A DNA stretch of 64,000 nucleotides, taken from NCBI GenBank assembly GCA_030407315.1, contig JALQPE010002590.1, positions 186,001 to 250,000 on the forward strand, read 5' to 3'. Below, piece after piece: positions 8,912 through 18,696 of this stretch (the stretch's first letter is position 1; every line of letters begins with the position of its first letter). The notes under the pieces were generated by a model. The model saw only the letters and a program-made list of their open reading frames with translations, was not told where the DNA came from and did not search any database. The stretch is from Asparagopsis taxiformis. Its lineage: Eukaryota > Rhodophyta > Florideophyceae > Bonnemaisoniales > Bonnemaisoniaceae. Both the position numbers and the translations under genes were made by a program.

Positions 8912-10765
8912 ATGGATACAACTGTGCTCACCTGTGGTCCCCTGCGATTGACAGTGCCATCCGCCGCTCGCACACCCTCCGTAACACTCAAGCCTGGCAC
9001 AGCTGCCGTCGAAATTGCCTTCTGCAACTTCACAGGCATCGTAACCTTCGAAGCTATTCAACAACTTGTCGGCGCATGCACTCCCAAACCCCCCGTGACA
9101 TTCCCCAGCCACCAACCAAAGCCCATTGCAACACCACAGACCTTCCCGTCCGCTTCAGATCCGCTCTTCACCACCCAGCCTGTAGCTTCCTTTGCCCTAC
9201 CCACCGCGTCTGTCTCAACGCCTGTCCAATCGACCCCACCGCCGACATACCAGCCGTCGCAGCAGTTCGACCCGCCGATGACACAGCCTTTCACCATGCC
9301 GTCTCAACAATTCCCATACCCCTCGCAGCCGATGCTCGAGTTTTCGCAAACGCCCCCGTCCCAAACACCCGACAGCGTCTTCGGCTCTCAGTACCCGCTC
9401 TCGCAATCGCAGCCCGTCTCTGAACCGCAACCGCAGCAACCACAGCCGCTCACGCAGTACCCCGATTTCATGCCGCTGACGCCGCCCTCGTCCGAGGATA
9501 TGGAGCCCGACGACCGTGATGAGGATGAAAACGATGAGATCGTGCTCTCACCCCCGCCGGTGCACAAGGCGCAGTCGTCCGTCAAATTGCCGGAGAAGCG
9601 TAAGGTGTCGCCTTCGTACAGACCGGCCGTGAAAACTGGAAAGCGTGTCCGGTTCCAGGATGAGATTGAGCAGATTCAAAAGCCGATTGAAATTGTAGGG
9701 TTGAAGGAAAAAGATGATGTCGAACAACAGCCCAAAGTTTCTAGTCCGGTCACGCCGCCTCGTCGCGCAAAACCAAGTCCGTGGCGACCTGTTGAATTGA
9801 AAGACGGCCCCGGCCGAAGATGGGGCGGCACCTTGACGCGATTGGCCAATAATACAGCCGTTTTACTTGGGGGCGAATCGGAGCTGAATGGATTCTTTAA
9901 GCAAATGGCCATTTTGGATTTCAAGGAAATGAAATGGATTCAGAATGCCAAAGATACTCCGCCAATGCTCGGATCGGGAAGAGCCTGGCATACTACAACT
10001 GCTGTCGATGTCAACTTGTTTGTGTTTGGAGGAGAGATGGAGATCAATGGCGAAAGAACGCAGACAAATGAAGCTCTTATGTATGATACCACCTATTTTA
10101 CATGGTATCCTCCAGCACTATCTGGTCCGACGCCTTCAGCAAGAGCGGGTCACTGCGCAGCATTGATACCCGACACAAAGAACTTACTTCTCTTTGGCGG
10201 GATCAACGGCAATCGCTGGTTGAGTGATCTATTCCTTCTGGAAAACCTCTCAGTCTGGAGCAAGGTTCGGGTATCCAACAAAAGTGTGCGACCAACTGCG
10301 CGCTCGTACGCATCGCTTACAGCGGCAGCTGGTTTCCTGGTGCTGTTTGGCGGGAATAACAAAACGAAGAGCTTCAACGACGTGCATCTATTCACTCCAT
10401 CGGATATGACATGGACAGAACCAATAATTTTGGGACGATGCCCGCGTCCGCGCACCGGTCATTGTGCAGTTGCATCGCAAGATGGTCGCAGAGTGATCAT
10501 ATACGGTGGATGGGACGATCAGGGTCAGCAGCGGTTGTTCTACTCGGATGTATGGCAATTGACTATCAAATCTGCAACAGAATGCCAATGGACATGTTTG
10601 TATGCCGGCGATAACAGCTCAAAGACACCTGGTCCGCGCGCTGGCGCAACACTGTGTGGTGGGACGAAAGCGGATGAAAAGACGTATTTGTTCGGCGGAT
10701 GGCATCAAGTCACCTACTTCAACGATGTTACAGAGCTCGAATTGGGTGAGACATCAGGGCAATAG
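8912..10765 (+). CDS. Kelch-repeat protein with Pro/Gln-rich N-terminus
   Basis: A 617-residue protein if started at the ATG in a strong context (caccATGg) at 8912; the open frame runs back to 8732. Residues 1-70 (MDTTVLTCGPLRLTVP...) form a small folded-looking segment. Residues about 75-200 are rich in Pro, Gln and Thr. An acidic stretch and a basic linker (KRKVSPSYRPAVKTGKRVRF) follow. The C-terminal 300 residues hold about six Kelch blades, each with a hydrophobic strand, Gly-Gly and distal Trp or Tyr (AVLLGGESE, LFVFGGEME, LLLFGGING, LVLFGGNNK, VIIYGGWDD, TYLFGGWHQ), enough for one beta-propeller. There is no BTB, F-box or kinase domain, so this is likely a binding scaffold; the partner cannot be told. 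Its opening segment suggests a distinct red-algal family. Confidence 0.85.
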   Translation: MDTTVLTCGPLRLTVPSAARTPSVTLKPGTAAVEIAFCNFTGIVTFEAIQQLVGACTPKPPVTFPSHQPKPIATPQTFPSASDPLFTTQPVASFALPTASVSTPVQSTPPPTYQPSQQFDPPMTQPFTMPSQQFPYPSQPMLEFSQTPPSQTPDSVFGSQYPLSQSQPVSEPQPQQPQPLTQYPDFMPLTPPSSEDMEPDDRDEDENDEIVLSPPPVHKAQSSVKLPEKRKVSPSYRPAVKTGKRVRFQDEIEQIQKPIEIVGLKEKDDVEQQPKVSSPVTPPRRAKPSPWRPVELKDGPGRRWGGTLTRLANNTAVLLGGESELNGFFKQMAILDFKEMKWIQNAKDTPPMLGSGRAWHTTTAVDVNLFVFGGEMEINGERTQTNEALMYDTTYFTWYPPALSGPTPSARAGHCAALIPDTKNLLLFGGINGNRWLSDLFLLENLSVWSKVRVSNKSVRPTARSYASLTAAAGFLVLFGGNNKTKSFNDVHLFTPSDMTWTEPIILGRCPRPRTGHCAVASQDGRRVIIYGGWDDQGQQRLFYSDVWQLTIKSATECQWTCLYAGDNSSKTPGPRAGATLCGGTKADEKTYLFGGWHQVTYFNDVTELELGETSGQ

Positions 10766-11047
10766 AGATCAATGCGCTGACGCCTGTACCACTAATGTCA
10801 ACCTATCTTTATCACTCACATTCGATTGGAAAGCAGTAAAAATTAAAAAAAATGTTTGCCACACATTCCCACCCCGTGATCACCGCAGCTGCATCTCATC
10901 TCTTTTCCATTCAGCAGCGATGCGCCCACCAGAAGCCAGCACAGATCAATCAACAGAAGACATGGACGCTTGTCCCCGCGGATCCCTCTAGACCCCAAAC
11001 CACTGACCAAAACGCCTGCGCGACAACCAACCAACAAACGCCCCCCA

Positions 11048-11653
11048 ATGACAACTTTCCCCCGCCACAATGCCGCACCAAGTTTCATCCTTCCAGCGCC
11101 CCAATTCGCGCTAGCGCCGCGCCGACCGCCCGCACGGACGCCATTGCCGGGGGGCGGTCAGCAGCGCCGCGTGAGCATGCGTCCCGTAGCCGCCGTCGAG
11201 CCCGCGGAGGGCGCCGACAACGCAGGAAACAAATGGCAGCATAGCGCCGAGTCGCGCGCGCGCATCAGCGCCGGATTGCGCCGCTTCTACGACTCCGATC
11301 CGCGCGCCGACGAGACGCGCAAGACGCAGCGAGAGAAGAAGCGCGGCGCGAAGAACCCCATGTTCAACCGACGCCACTCGGACGAGGCGCGAGAAAAGAT
11401 GCGTCAGGCGCGTCGCTCGCGCACAAAGTCACTCCAGATGCCCGATGAAGTGCGCAAGAAAATTTCAGACTCGATGAAGAGACACCACGAGCAGCGCCGA
11501 CGGCAGACGCAATTGGAGGAGTGTCGACAGATCGATTTCGCTGTCGAGGCTAATCGGAAGAATATGATTCTCAATTGGAGACGGGAGGGCGCGATCATGA
11601 CCTGTTCGCAGCATGATGCCGCGGTGGATCAGAGTAATTGTACAGATAAATAG
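11048..11653 (+). CDS. NUMOD3-motif DNA-binding protein
   Basis: The frame contains three NUMOD3-like helical motifs: HSAESRARISAGLRRFY, then KRGAKNPMFNRRHSDEAREKMRQARRSR, then MPDEVRKKISDSMKRHHEQ. NUMOD3 is a small DNA-binding module first described beside GIY-YIG homing nucleases; nuclear genes of algae and plants have free-standing copies. No nuclease domain is visible. The first 65 residues are Pro/Arg-rich and could be an organelle presequence or disordered. I chose the ATG at 11048; the open frame begins at 10970 but with TTG. Other frames in this GC-rich stretch are open by chance. It is convergent with the RNA cyclase gene, 26 bp between stop codons. Confidence 0.75.
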   Translation: MTTFPRHNAAPSFILPAPQFALAPRRPPARTPLPGGGQQRRVSMRPVAAVEPAEGADNAGNKWQHSAESRARISAGLRRFYDSDPRADETRKTQREKKRGAKNPMFNRRHSDEAREKMRQARRSRTKSLQMPDEVRKKISDSMKRHHEQRRRQTQLEECRQIDFAVEANRKNMILNWRREGAIMTCSQHDAAVDQSNCTDK

Positions 11654-11679
11654 CATGCTTGGTTTGAGATGTGATGCTA

Positions 11680-13041
11680 TCACGTTCCGCAGACTTTCAC
11701 GCCTAGGCCCTCGCAGGTTATTACTTGCTTCTGACTGTTTGGTACTGCTTCTAATTGAATGTTGATGTTGAAACAACGGCAAACTTCGATCACGGATCTT
11801 AGATGTAACGTAGCTTTTGGTACGAGCAGTTTGGAAGTTCCTTTGGCCATGGCCATGAATACGCAGAGTTGATCAGCCATGTGACTGTCGACCGCCGCTC
11901 CGGAATCAAGCTCGTCACAAAGTTGCTCGCTGGCTGTTTTAGCAGCATGGGCAGCTGATCGTCTCCAGAAATCGTCGATTTCTTCCTGTTGCGCGTTGCG
12001 TGCAGGTATAGTTATCCCCGCGTTTGGTGCCATTTTCACAGCTTCCCTTTTTGACCATATTGCGGATGCGCCAAGCACGGTGCCCAAGCAAGTTTTCGCG
12101 TAAACAGTGATACACACACAATCTCCAGTTACCTCTTCGCCCAACTCGTTTACAGTTATGTTGTCAGCGTTCACACTCGGATAGCTAGATTCACTTTGAG
12201 CGTACTTGCGCAAAACTTGTGCAGCACTTCGTTGCATCACTTGACCAATTCCGCTTCTGATATACTCCTTCCCGCAAAGCAGGATATTTCCTGAAATGCT
12301 CTCTACCGCCCCCCTCTGCGTTAAATCACAGGCGTTCAGATGACGATAACCAGATTCTTCTGCCGAGTCACTGACACTTGTGCAATTCGACTTGTCTATC
12401 GTGATTCTACACTGCCCTCCTCCCTTCGGGAAGAACCCGTGCTTTTCAACTTGATACTGGATATCAACGCCAAAGTGTCGCAAATTGGGAACAAATACAT
12501 TAGCGACGTAATCACTCGGCGGTGCGAACATAGCTGTCGTCCCACCGGTGAGCAGCATCGTTGCTCGTTGGTCAGATGAGCGAATCGGGATGCTAGGGAG
12601 GTGAACAAGTGCACCTGGTAGAGCTGCCTGTAGAACCAGTGAAGTTGCTCCAGCCGTCCTGACAATAGATGTCACTGGGAGATTACATTCGACATCCATC
12701 TCCTTTGGTCGACCCAGACGTATGCACGACGAACCCTGCCGACCACCCACAAGTGATGCAGACACAATTTTCGCAACCAATTGGGCACCACTCAAATGTT
12801 GAGCCTGCAAACCTGGGTTTGGTCTACCGTCTCGGATTTTCGAGACCTTGACTGATACTCCCAATATAGATGATAACGATAGTGATAATCTTACAATCTG
12901 CCCTCCTCCTTCTCCCTGCGACCCGTCTATGTTGACGTCGGCATCTTCCACTTGTTCAGTTCTGTTTGATGGAGTCGTTTGTTTGGAAACTGCACCTTTC
13001 AGCCGATTCTTCTTCGCGCTAGGTCTATGCTGTCGAGGCAT
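11680..13041 (-). CDS. RTCA: RNA 3'-terminal phosphate cyclase
   Basis: This 453-residue protein opens with a basic 35-residue extension and then the family hallmark DGSQGEGGGQIVRLSLSLS. It continues with GRPNPGLQAQHLSGAQLV, FPKGGGQ, and a C-terminal SHMADQLCVFMAMAKG. The histidine in that last block is at the place of the AMP-accepting histidine of RtcA, so this is the catalytic cyclase class rather than the inactive nucleolar RCL1 class, which lacks it. The enzyme uses ATP to turn RNA 3'-phosphates into 2',3'-cyclic phosphates. It is longer than the usual 340-370 residues because of the N-terminal extension and inserts. The start ATG at 13041 is clear. Confidence 0.93.
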   Translation of the reverse strand: MPRQHRPSAKKNRLKGAVSKQTTPSNRTEQVEDADVNIDGSQGEGGGQIVRLSLSLSSILGVSVKVSKIRDGRPNPGLQAQHLSGAQLVAKIVSASLVGGRQGSSCIRLGRPKEMDVECNLPVTSIVRTAGATSLVLQAALPGALVHLPSIPIRSSDQRATMLLTGGTTAMFAPPSDYVANVFVPNLRHFGVDIQYQVEKHGFFPKGGGQCRITIDKSNCTSVSDSAEESGYRHLNACDLTQRGAVESISGNILLCGKEYIRSGIGQVMQRSAAQVLRKYAQSESSYPSVNADNITVNELGEEVTGDCVCITVYAKTCLGTVLGASAIWSKREAVKMAPNAGITIPARNAQQEEIDDFWRRSAAHAAKTASEQLCDELDSGAAVDSHMADQLCVFMAMAKGTSKLLVPKATLHLRSVIEVCRCFNINIQLEAVPNSQKQVITCEGLGVKVCGT

Positions 13042-13619
13042 TTTGGTTTGGAAATCAATCGTACTTATTCAATGCCGTTTAGACTTTGGAAATTGAGGAA
13101 CAGCGTAGACGCGACCCAGATGATGATGTGCTGCTATGGAGAGATTTCAAACTCTAAATTTTTTGATGATGAAAAGGGAGCGACGACATCCCGGTCCAAG
13201 TGCCCTGATTTGATCCAGTGGTGCTTCGCTGTGATCCATTCTACCAAACCACATCAAAAATAGTTTTCCGCGCAGAAAATTGTCTACTGTTCCGTGAGTT
13301 TCTAAGCCCTTATCCGTCTTTTAGTGCTGTTCATTTCAGTCAAGAATGCCAAGTTGGAAATGATATGGAACCTTGTAATGCAGTTCCTTGTTAGATTTTA
13401 CCTCATTTTCTACCATCAACAAACTCAAATCGAGTTTAGAATGGGACGTCTCTATTTGAGCAAGTTAAGTCTACCAACCTTCCTGACTATCCAAGCCAAA
13501 CAGAATGCGACACTGCAATCAGTGACGCACAGCAGTCCAAAACGATATATACAGTTTCCACAAGTATCGACAGTATATCTAATATTGCTACAACAGTATG
13601 TTCACAGCTCTCTTTGGGC
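13042..13619. other. Gap upstream of RTCA and downstream of the membrane-protein gene
   Basis: This 578-bp, AT-leaning gap carries short chance ORFs only. It should contain the RTCA promoter and the 3' UTR of the next gene. No motif stands out. Confidence 0.3.
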
Positions 13620-15803
13620 TCAGTCATCAATGACAATGACGTCTGCATCTGTGGTCCTGCGCAATCGCCTCCTGACATGTTTGTTTGACCCGCTCTTCCT
13701 TCTCCTAAACGCTCGAGGCTCGCGACCCGTTTCACCCTCTCCACCAGCTTCAGCATTAGCGTATACCATTCTCACCTCAACTCGCTTCAATTGTTCCTCT
13801 CGCGTACTTTCCTCTGAAGATATGCCAGATTGTCCACTCTTGCGTCTAGGCGTGGTGTTCGACATTCTCCTTCGCCTCGGTCGTTCCTGATCTGTCAATG
13901 TAGAAGAAGTCTCTTCGTATACGATAGGAATACGCACAGGTAACCCCCTTCTTTTGCTACGACTCTTCGCCATGGTTACATATTCAGCAGGTGGAGATCG
14001 AAGAACATCTCTGTTTGTCAATTTCAGCATTGACGTCTCTGATTCTTTGTCAGAACCAAATTCAGGACTGGTACTGGCGCTTCCAGAGGTTTGTGTGATA
14101 GACGTTCTCTGTCGGGAAGACGCTTTCTTCTTCAACATTTCTGAGCAAGTATCAAATATAGACGCTAGCAAAGTTAATGCTGCTCTCATGACAATGCTGT
14201 TGCCCAATATTTGTGCGACGTACCACAACATCAGAACAAATAAAAGAATGAACATTCCCTTGAAGAACTTGTCTAGAAATATCCAGGTAGAATAAAATGT
14301 AGAACAAAGCGTAGCAATGTGTTGATACGCATTCATTATCTCTAAACTGGCAAATTCCAATACTCTCCCAGACAATTCGGCAACGCTGTCTCTTGCATAC
14401 AACACCTGTTTCAATAAAGGATATACAACTGGAAACAAACCTGATTTGAAAGCCCTCTTGATATTGTCAGTTATTGGACTATCGAGGACAGTTCTGAGTC
14501 GATTCCTTGCTTGTACGAGAACTGGAAACACGTATTTTCGAAGCTTGTCCAAACGTCTGTGGAAATCACGCACACTTCCATTCAGTTTCGAATTCATTGC
14601 TGTTCTGAAAGTTGTCGCCTGGGACTGGGCATCTCGTGCATACGTTTCTATGGATCTTCGAAAGGCGATAACGCGCAAGCGCTTGCTTTTGAGATGAGAC
14701 GAAATAGAAGAAGTGATATCTGCCCGGAAACTTGCGAGATCGTCATAGGAGAAAAGTTCCTTCACCACTGTGGAAAGTACTCTATTCACTCTATTGTACA
14801 CATTAGTCTTGAAATTCCAGAGGGCAATAATGTTGGTTTCGAAGTGCCTGTAAACTTGCGAAGCCGCCGTACTAAGAAACTTACCCATATTTCTTTCCTT
14901 GAACAATTGTCGGACCCTTTTGGCGAATGAAGACCTCATGAAAATGCGCACTCGAGGCAAAGACATGAAAGATTCCACCTCTTTCTGCCAGTTGGTGTTG
15001 AGAAAAACAGTGCGGAATCTATCAATACTTCGCTTCATGTACTGCGTATTCCTTGCCCACATTTGGTCGACTTCTAGCCGAGAGTCGACATATCTCCACA
15101 TCTTTTGCATTTGGTCAATCTCGCGACGAAGAAATGCGGTGACATGGCGTTTAAATCTGTCAAAGAAAGGTGTCAAGTCCAATCCTGGAAAGCGGCTCTG
15201 CATATCCCGATATGCTCTATAAAATCTTGGGTAACGCCGTCGACCATATTTGGTCAAATCGTTCGTTCCAAAGTTATGGATAAAGGAGTGCATTGCTTGG
15301 AACAGTTGGCGCATTTCCGGAGCAAGTTTGTTTTGAAGCCGACCAAAGACTGTGTCTACAAAGCCTACGGCTGGTGAGAACAATCTTAAAGCCCTCTTCC
15401 ATAGCGGAGCTTCATCAGGTATAGTTGCAAAGATGGTATCATATTCGGCTTTTAAATCCTCGAATTGGCGTTTCAATTCACGAAGCTTCTGTTCGGCTAA
15501 TTTTGCAAGTTGCTCTTGAGAGAGGTCTGATTTCTCGGAGGAACGTTGCGCATTAGGTTCGGAAGACTCAGTCTGCTGCGCCTGACCAGGAACAGGATTT
15601 ATAATCTTATCAAACTGGGCAAAGATATCAAATATCTGGGTGACGGAACTGTCGGCGCCTTCGCGTTCGGCCCAATCCCAGACGTCTTCAGAGAAATGGC
15701 TCCTAGCGTTGGGGGAGCGGGTTGCTGTACGCGAGAAGGCTGCAGTGAGACAGAGCGCGAAGAAGCACAGCAAAAGAACGTAGTACCTGAAGTGTGGGAA
15801 CAT
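13620..15803 (-). CDS. Orphan secreted/membrane protein with signal peptide and one TM segment
   Basis: I do not recognise this family. The 727-residue protein starts with a clear signal peptide (MFPHFRYYVLLLCFFALCLTAAFS). A long, strongly helical and basic lumenal or extracellular part follows (residues about 25-510), with a coiled-coil-like stretch near 95-125 (SQEQLAKLAEQKLRELKRQFEDL) and many Phe/Arg/Tyr-rich amphipathic helices. A hydrophobic helix at about 516-534 (MFILLFVLMLWYVAQIL) is a membrane anchor, perhaps followed by a second short hydrophobic helix at about 539-552. The last 170 residues are disordered, Ser/Arg-rich and end DADVIVIDD. This predicts a type I protein with a basic cytosolic or stromal tail. 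The coding call is sure; the function is unknown. Confidence 0.8.
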   Translation of the reverse strand: MFPHFRYYVLLLCFFALCLTAAFSRTATRSPNARSHFSEDVWDWAEREGADSSVTQIFDIFAQFDKIINPVPGQAQQTESSEPNAQRSSEKSDLSQEQLAKLAEQKLRELKRQFEDLKAEYDTIFATIPDEAPLWKRALRLFSPAVGFVDTVFGRLQNKLAPEMRQLFQAMHSFIHNFGTNDLTKYGRRRYPRFYRAYRDMQSRFPGLDLTPFFDRFKRHVTAFLRREIDQMQKMWRYVDSRLEVDQMWARNTQYMKRSIDRFRTVFLNTNWQKEVESFMSLPRVRIFMRSSFAKRVRQLFKERNMGKFLSTAASQVYRHFETNIIALWNFKTNVYNRVNRVLSTVVKELFSYDDLASFRADITSSISSHLKSKRLRVIAFRRSIETYARDAQSQATTFRTAMNSKLNGSVRDFHRRLDKLRKYVFPVLVQARNRLRTVLDSPITDNIKRAFKSGLFPVVYPLLKQVLYARDSVAELSGRVLEFASLEIMNAYQHIATLCSTFYSTWIFLDKFFKGMFILLFVLMLWYVAQILGNSIVMRAALTLLASIFDTCSEMLKKKASSRQRTSITQTSGSASTSPEFGSDKESETSMLKLTNRDVLRSPPAEYVTMAKSRSKRRGLPVRIPIVYEETSSTLTDQERPRRRRMSNTTPRRKSGQSGISSEESTREEQLKRVEVRMVYANAEAGGEGETGREPRAFRRRKSGSNKHVRRRLRRTTDADVIVIDD

Positions 15804-16522
15804 CGTGGGTTGACGTGAGGGGCGAATTTTGCATAGGATGGTTGAGCAGGTTGACGACGGATGAGATTAAGTCATAGACATGAGGTGGACGGTTGACGAG
15901 CTGGAGATTGGAGGTAAACGAGCGTAACGGTGATAAGATGGAAATTTTTGCACGGATGCACCGAGGAGTCGCAATGAGCCGCATCTACAGTGAAATTCAA
16001 ACGGATTCGACTGCCCACTTTCCAGCACAATAACAAAGGGAGATGGCACGATTGGAACTGAAATGTTTCAAATATTTTTGAAATATTCCCGAATGTTAGG
16101 GTCAAAATTGTCCCCAAGTTCAACGAGGAAAAGCGCAAAGCCGATTGGTTGCGAGTGACTGTTACGGGATTGCGCAACACTACGCCAAGCAAGTAGTCCA
16201 GTGTGGTCAAGAAATTACAGTCAAGACCGTCGGCCGATTACTGTAAGATCGGGAATGACACAGCTAGTTTGACATCGCACGTCCAGCAATGCGGAAGAAA
16301 TGAACAAAATCTCGGCTGCTTTAACTCTCTCAATTTTTCCAAATCCAAACAACCACTCTACTTTCTGCCAATCATTTATTACAATGTGTCCCTAAAAGTT
16401 GAAGAATGGCATAGGAGTATGCGACGTGGAAAAACGGGGTTCACGCTCACGATTCCTCCGACGTCTCTCCTTTCATTCAGATCACCGAAACCAACACCTC
16501 TCTCGCTCTACCAACCGCCACC
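15804..16522. other. Divergent promoter region, orphan membrane protein / aspartyl aminopeptidase
   Basis: This 719-bp gap sits between divergent starts. It contains an inverted CCAAT box (cgattggttg near 16142) and pyrimidine-rich sequence just before the aminopeptidase ATG. No further gene was seen. Confidence 0.4.
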
Positions 16523-17968
16523 ATGGGTGAAGCAGTTTCCCGTAGCACCTCTGCCGAACAGTTTCTATTGTTCAACGATGAGAGCAAATCACCGTACCAT
16601 GCAACAGCGGCACTTGCCTCAATGCTTCGCAAACATCACTTCCAGCCAATCTCAGAGTCAGAAGACTGGTCTGGTAAAATCAACTCTGGCGGAAAGTTCT
16701 TCTTCACGCGCGAGGGTTCCTCCATAGTAGCCTTCGAAATCCCCCTGAAATACGCCGCTCGTTCGCAAAAGGACGCCTCGTTTTGCATCATTGGAGCCCA
16801 TACAGACTCGCCATGTTTCAAAGTGAAGCCCGTTTCGACCATCACTGCCTATGGCTATATACAGCTCGGGGTGGAGTGTTACGGTGGCGGCTTATGGCAT
16901 ACTTGGTTTGATCGCGATCTCACGGTCGCTGGTCGTGTCGTCGTTCGGGATTCCAATTCCAATTTGCGTTTCCGTCTTGTGACAATCAACAAACCCATTC
17001 TGCGGATCCCCAATCTGGCCATCCATCTTTCCCGAAATGTGAACGTCGAAGGATTCAAAGTTAACAAAGAGACAGATACAGTCCCCATCCTCGCGACATC
17101 ACTCGCCGCCGCAATAAACGCTCCAGCACCAAAGGAGACTAAGAGAAGCAAGTCTGAATCAACTCCTAACGTGTCCGACCGTCAACCCAGCCTTCTACTG
17201 ACTCTCCTTGCAAATGAGCTCGACGTGGACCCCAGCGACATTGTAGACCTCGACCTGTGCATCAGTGACACTCAGCCAGCTGCAATTGGCGGAGCATTGG
17301 ATGAATTTGTGTTTGCACCTCGTCTGGACAATCTGGTCTCCTGTTTCACATCGACGCGCGCATTGATCAATGCGGGAGAAGGCCCGAACGAAGACGCCGA
17401 TTGTGTGCGAATGGTTTGTTGCTTCGACCATGAAGAGGTTGGTTCTTCGTCAAGCCATGGAGCAGCATCAACTCTGGCTGCAGAGGCTGTTGAAAGAATT
17501 ACAGATGTGTTGCAATGGAACTATCATACTAGTCTGCGACGCAGTCTTCTTGTGAGTGCGGACATGGCACACGCAATCCATCCAAATTATGCCAGTAAAC
17601 ACGAAGCCAATCATCGTCCGGCGCTCGGTGCGGGACTTGTAATCAAAACGAATCAGAATCAGCGATATGCAACGTCGGGTATCACAGGTTTGATCATTCG
17701 TGAGGCAGCGCGACGGGCTGGGATTGACGAGATACAGGAATTTGTGGTTCCGAACGACAAGCCATGTGGCTCAACAATTGGTCCCATTCTGTCCAGCAAC
17801 ACTGGGCTACGTACGGTAGATGTTGGACAACCGCAATTGGCTATGCATTCGGTTCGTGAAATGTGCTCTGCCAGTGATTTTGACAAATCGGAAGCAGTAT
17901 TCATTGCAATGTATCACCACTTTAGTAGTATCGATCAAGACATCCGTGGCGGTGAGATCGATATGTGA
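16523..17968 (+). CDS. DNPEP: Aspartyl aminopeptidase (M18 family)
   Basis: The 481-residue length is that of eukaryotic DNPEP. Visible family motifs include IIGAHTDSPCFKVKP (metal-ligand His and catalytic Asp), WHTWFDRDLTVAGRVV, NLAIHLSRNVN, DHEEVGSSSSHGA (catalytic Glu and metal ligands), SADMAHAIHPNY, HRPALGAGLVIKTN and CGSTIGPI. The enzyme is a dodecameric zinc peptidase of the cytosol or vacuole that removes N-terminal Asp or Glu. The start ATG at 16523 has a strong caccATGG context and no obvious targeting peptide. An insertion at about residue 205-220 (KETKRSKSESTPN) is a surface loop that varies in the family. Confidence 0.96.
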   Translation: MGEAVSRSTSAEQFLLFNDESKSPYHATAALASMLRKHHFQPISESEDWSGKINSGGKFFFTREGSSIVAFEIPLKYAARSQKDASFCIIGAHTDSPCFKVKPVSTITAYGYIQLGVECYGGGLWHTWFDRDLTVAGRVVVRDSNSNLRFRLVTINKPILRIPNLAIHLSRNVNVEGFKVNKETDTVPILATSLAAAINAPAPKETKRSKSESTPNVSDRQPSLLLTLLANELDVDPSDIVDLDLCISDTQPAAIGGALDEFVFAPRLDNLVSCFTSTRALINAGEGPNEDADCVRMVCCFDHEEVGSSSSHGAASTLAAEAVERITDVLQWNYHTSLRRSLLVSADMAHAIHPNYASKHEANHRPALGAGLVIKTNQNQRYATSGITGLIIREAARRAGIDEIQEFVVPNDKPCGSTIGPILSSNTGLRTVDVGQPQLAMHSVREMCSASDFDKSEAVFIAMYHHFSSIDQDIRGGEIDM

Positions 17969-18389
17969 AGATGGTTGTCAGTTGGCAGCGCTTCGTTGTA
18001 CAAAGATCATAGCTCTGCATTGTGGATACATTGTTTGCTCATTCGTTAACAGTTCGTTTTGAAACGACAATGCGTGACGGGTATGGAGATTTTATGAATA
18101 GCGAAACATAGTATGGGAATTTTATAGATTCCACACTGCTTACACATTTGATACTTAGAAAGCTCTCGGTAAACAAATTAGGGTGATTAGGAGCAGGCTC
18201 CCGGGTGCTCATTTCGGCTACGGAAAGCATTAGTAATTGTTTCTAGGTGAGACGTATTGTTATTGCATTGCTAGATCGTTCTATAAGTTTCTTCTATCTT
18301 TGCATTTGCAATATGAGGACATGGGAACATACAAAACTTCTGGATTGTTCTGTCAGAGAAGGCAAGTTCCAAAATGCATTGGATGCACA

Positions 18390-18696
18390 GATCGAAATAG
18401 CGTGAGGGTGAAAATGGAATATGGTAAGAGCCACGCCACCACAGCCAGGACGAAAGGAGGCAATCGTGAGGTAGGAATTCGTACATCAGGATCGCCATTT
18501 TAACTGGAGGAGGCCGTCGATGGGTAACAAAAGACGCGTCACTATTGACAATGCGGAGGAGGGCATCGACGCGCAACGATTGCTGTATTACATTTTGGAG
18601 GAGGCTAAGAACGCACGAAAAGCAGGCGTCACAGTGGTGAACGCAATGGAGGAGGCCGTCAAAAGGCAGCAATGGCTGTATTACTTTGATCGCTGA
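18390..18696 (+). repeat. Degenerate tandem repeat, period about 93 bp
   Basis: The word gctgtatta recurs at 18582 and 18675, and ggaggaggc recurs at matching offsets, giving a 93-bp period. Two units are clear (about 18503-18595 and 18596-18688). A third, weaker one may lie before them, where the same reading can be followed only by changing frame. A period near 31 codons with conserved amino-acid pattern points to a decayed coding repeat. Confidence 0.5.
18520..18696 (+). CDS. 58-aa ORF made of two 30-31-residue repeats
   Basis: The ATG at 18520 opens a short frame whose two halves match each other: VTIDNAEEGIDAQRLLYYI against VTVVNAMEEAVKRQQWLYYF, with LEEAKNARKAG between them. Both look like amphipathic helices. 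The same repeat pattern goes on upstream at the DNA level but in another frame, so this may be the last intact piece of a broken repeat protein rather than a working micro-gene. No family was recognised. Confidence 0.25.
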   Translation: MGNKRRVTIDNAEEGIDAQRLLYYILEEAKNARKAGVTVVNAMEEAVKRQQWLYYFDR

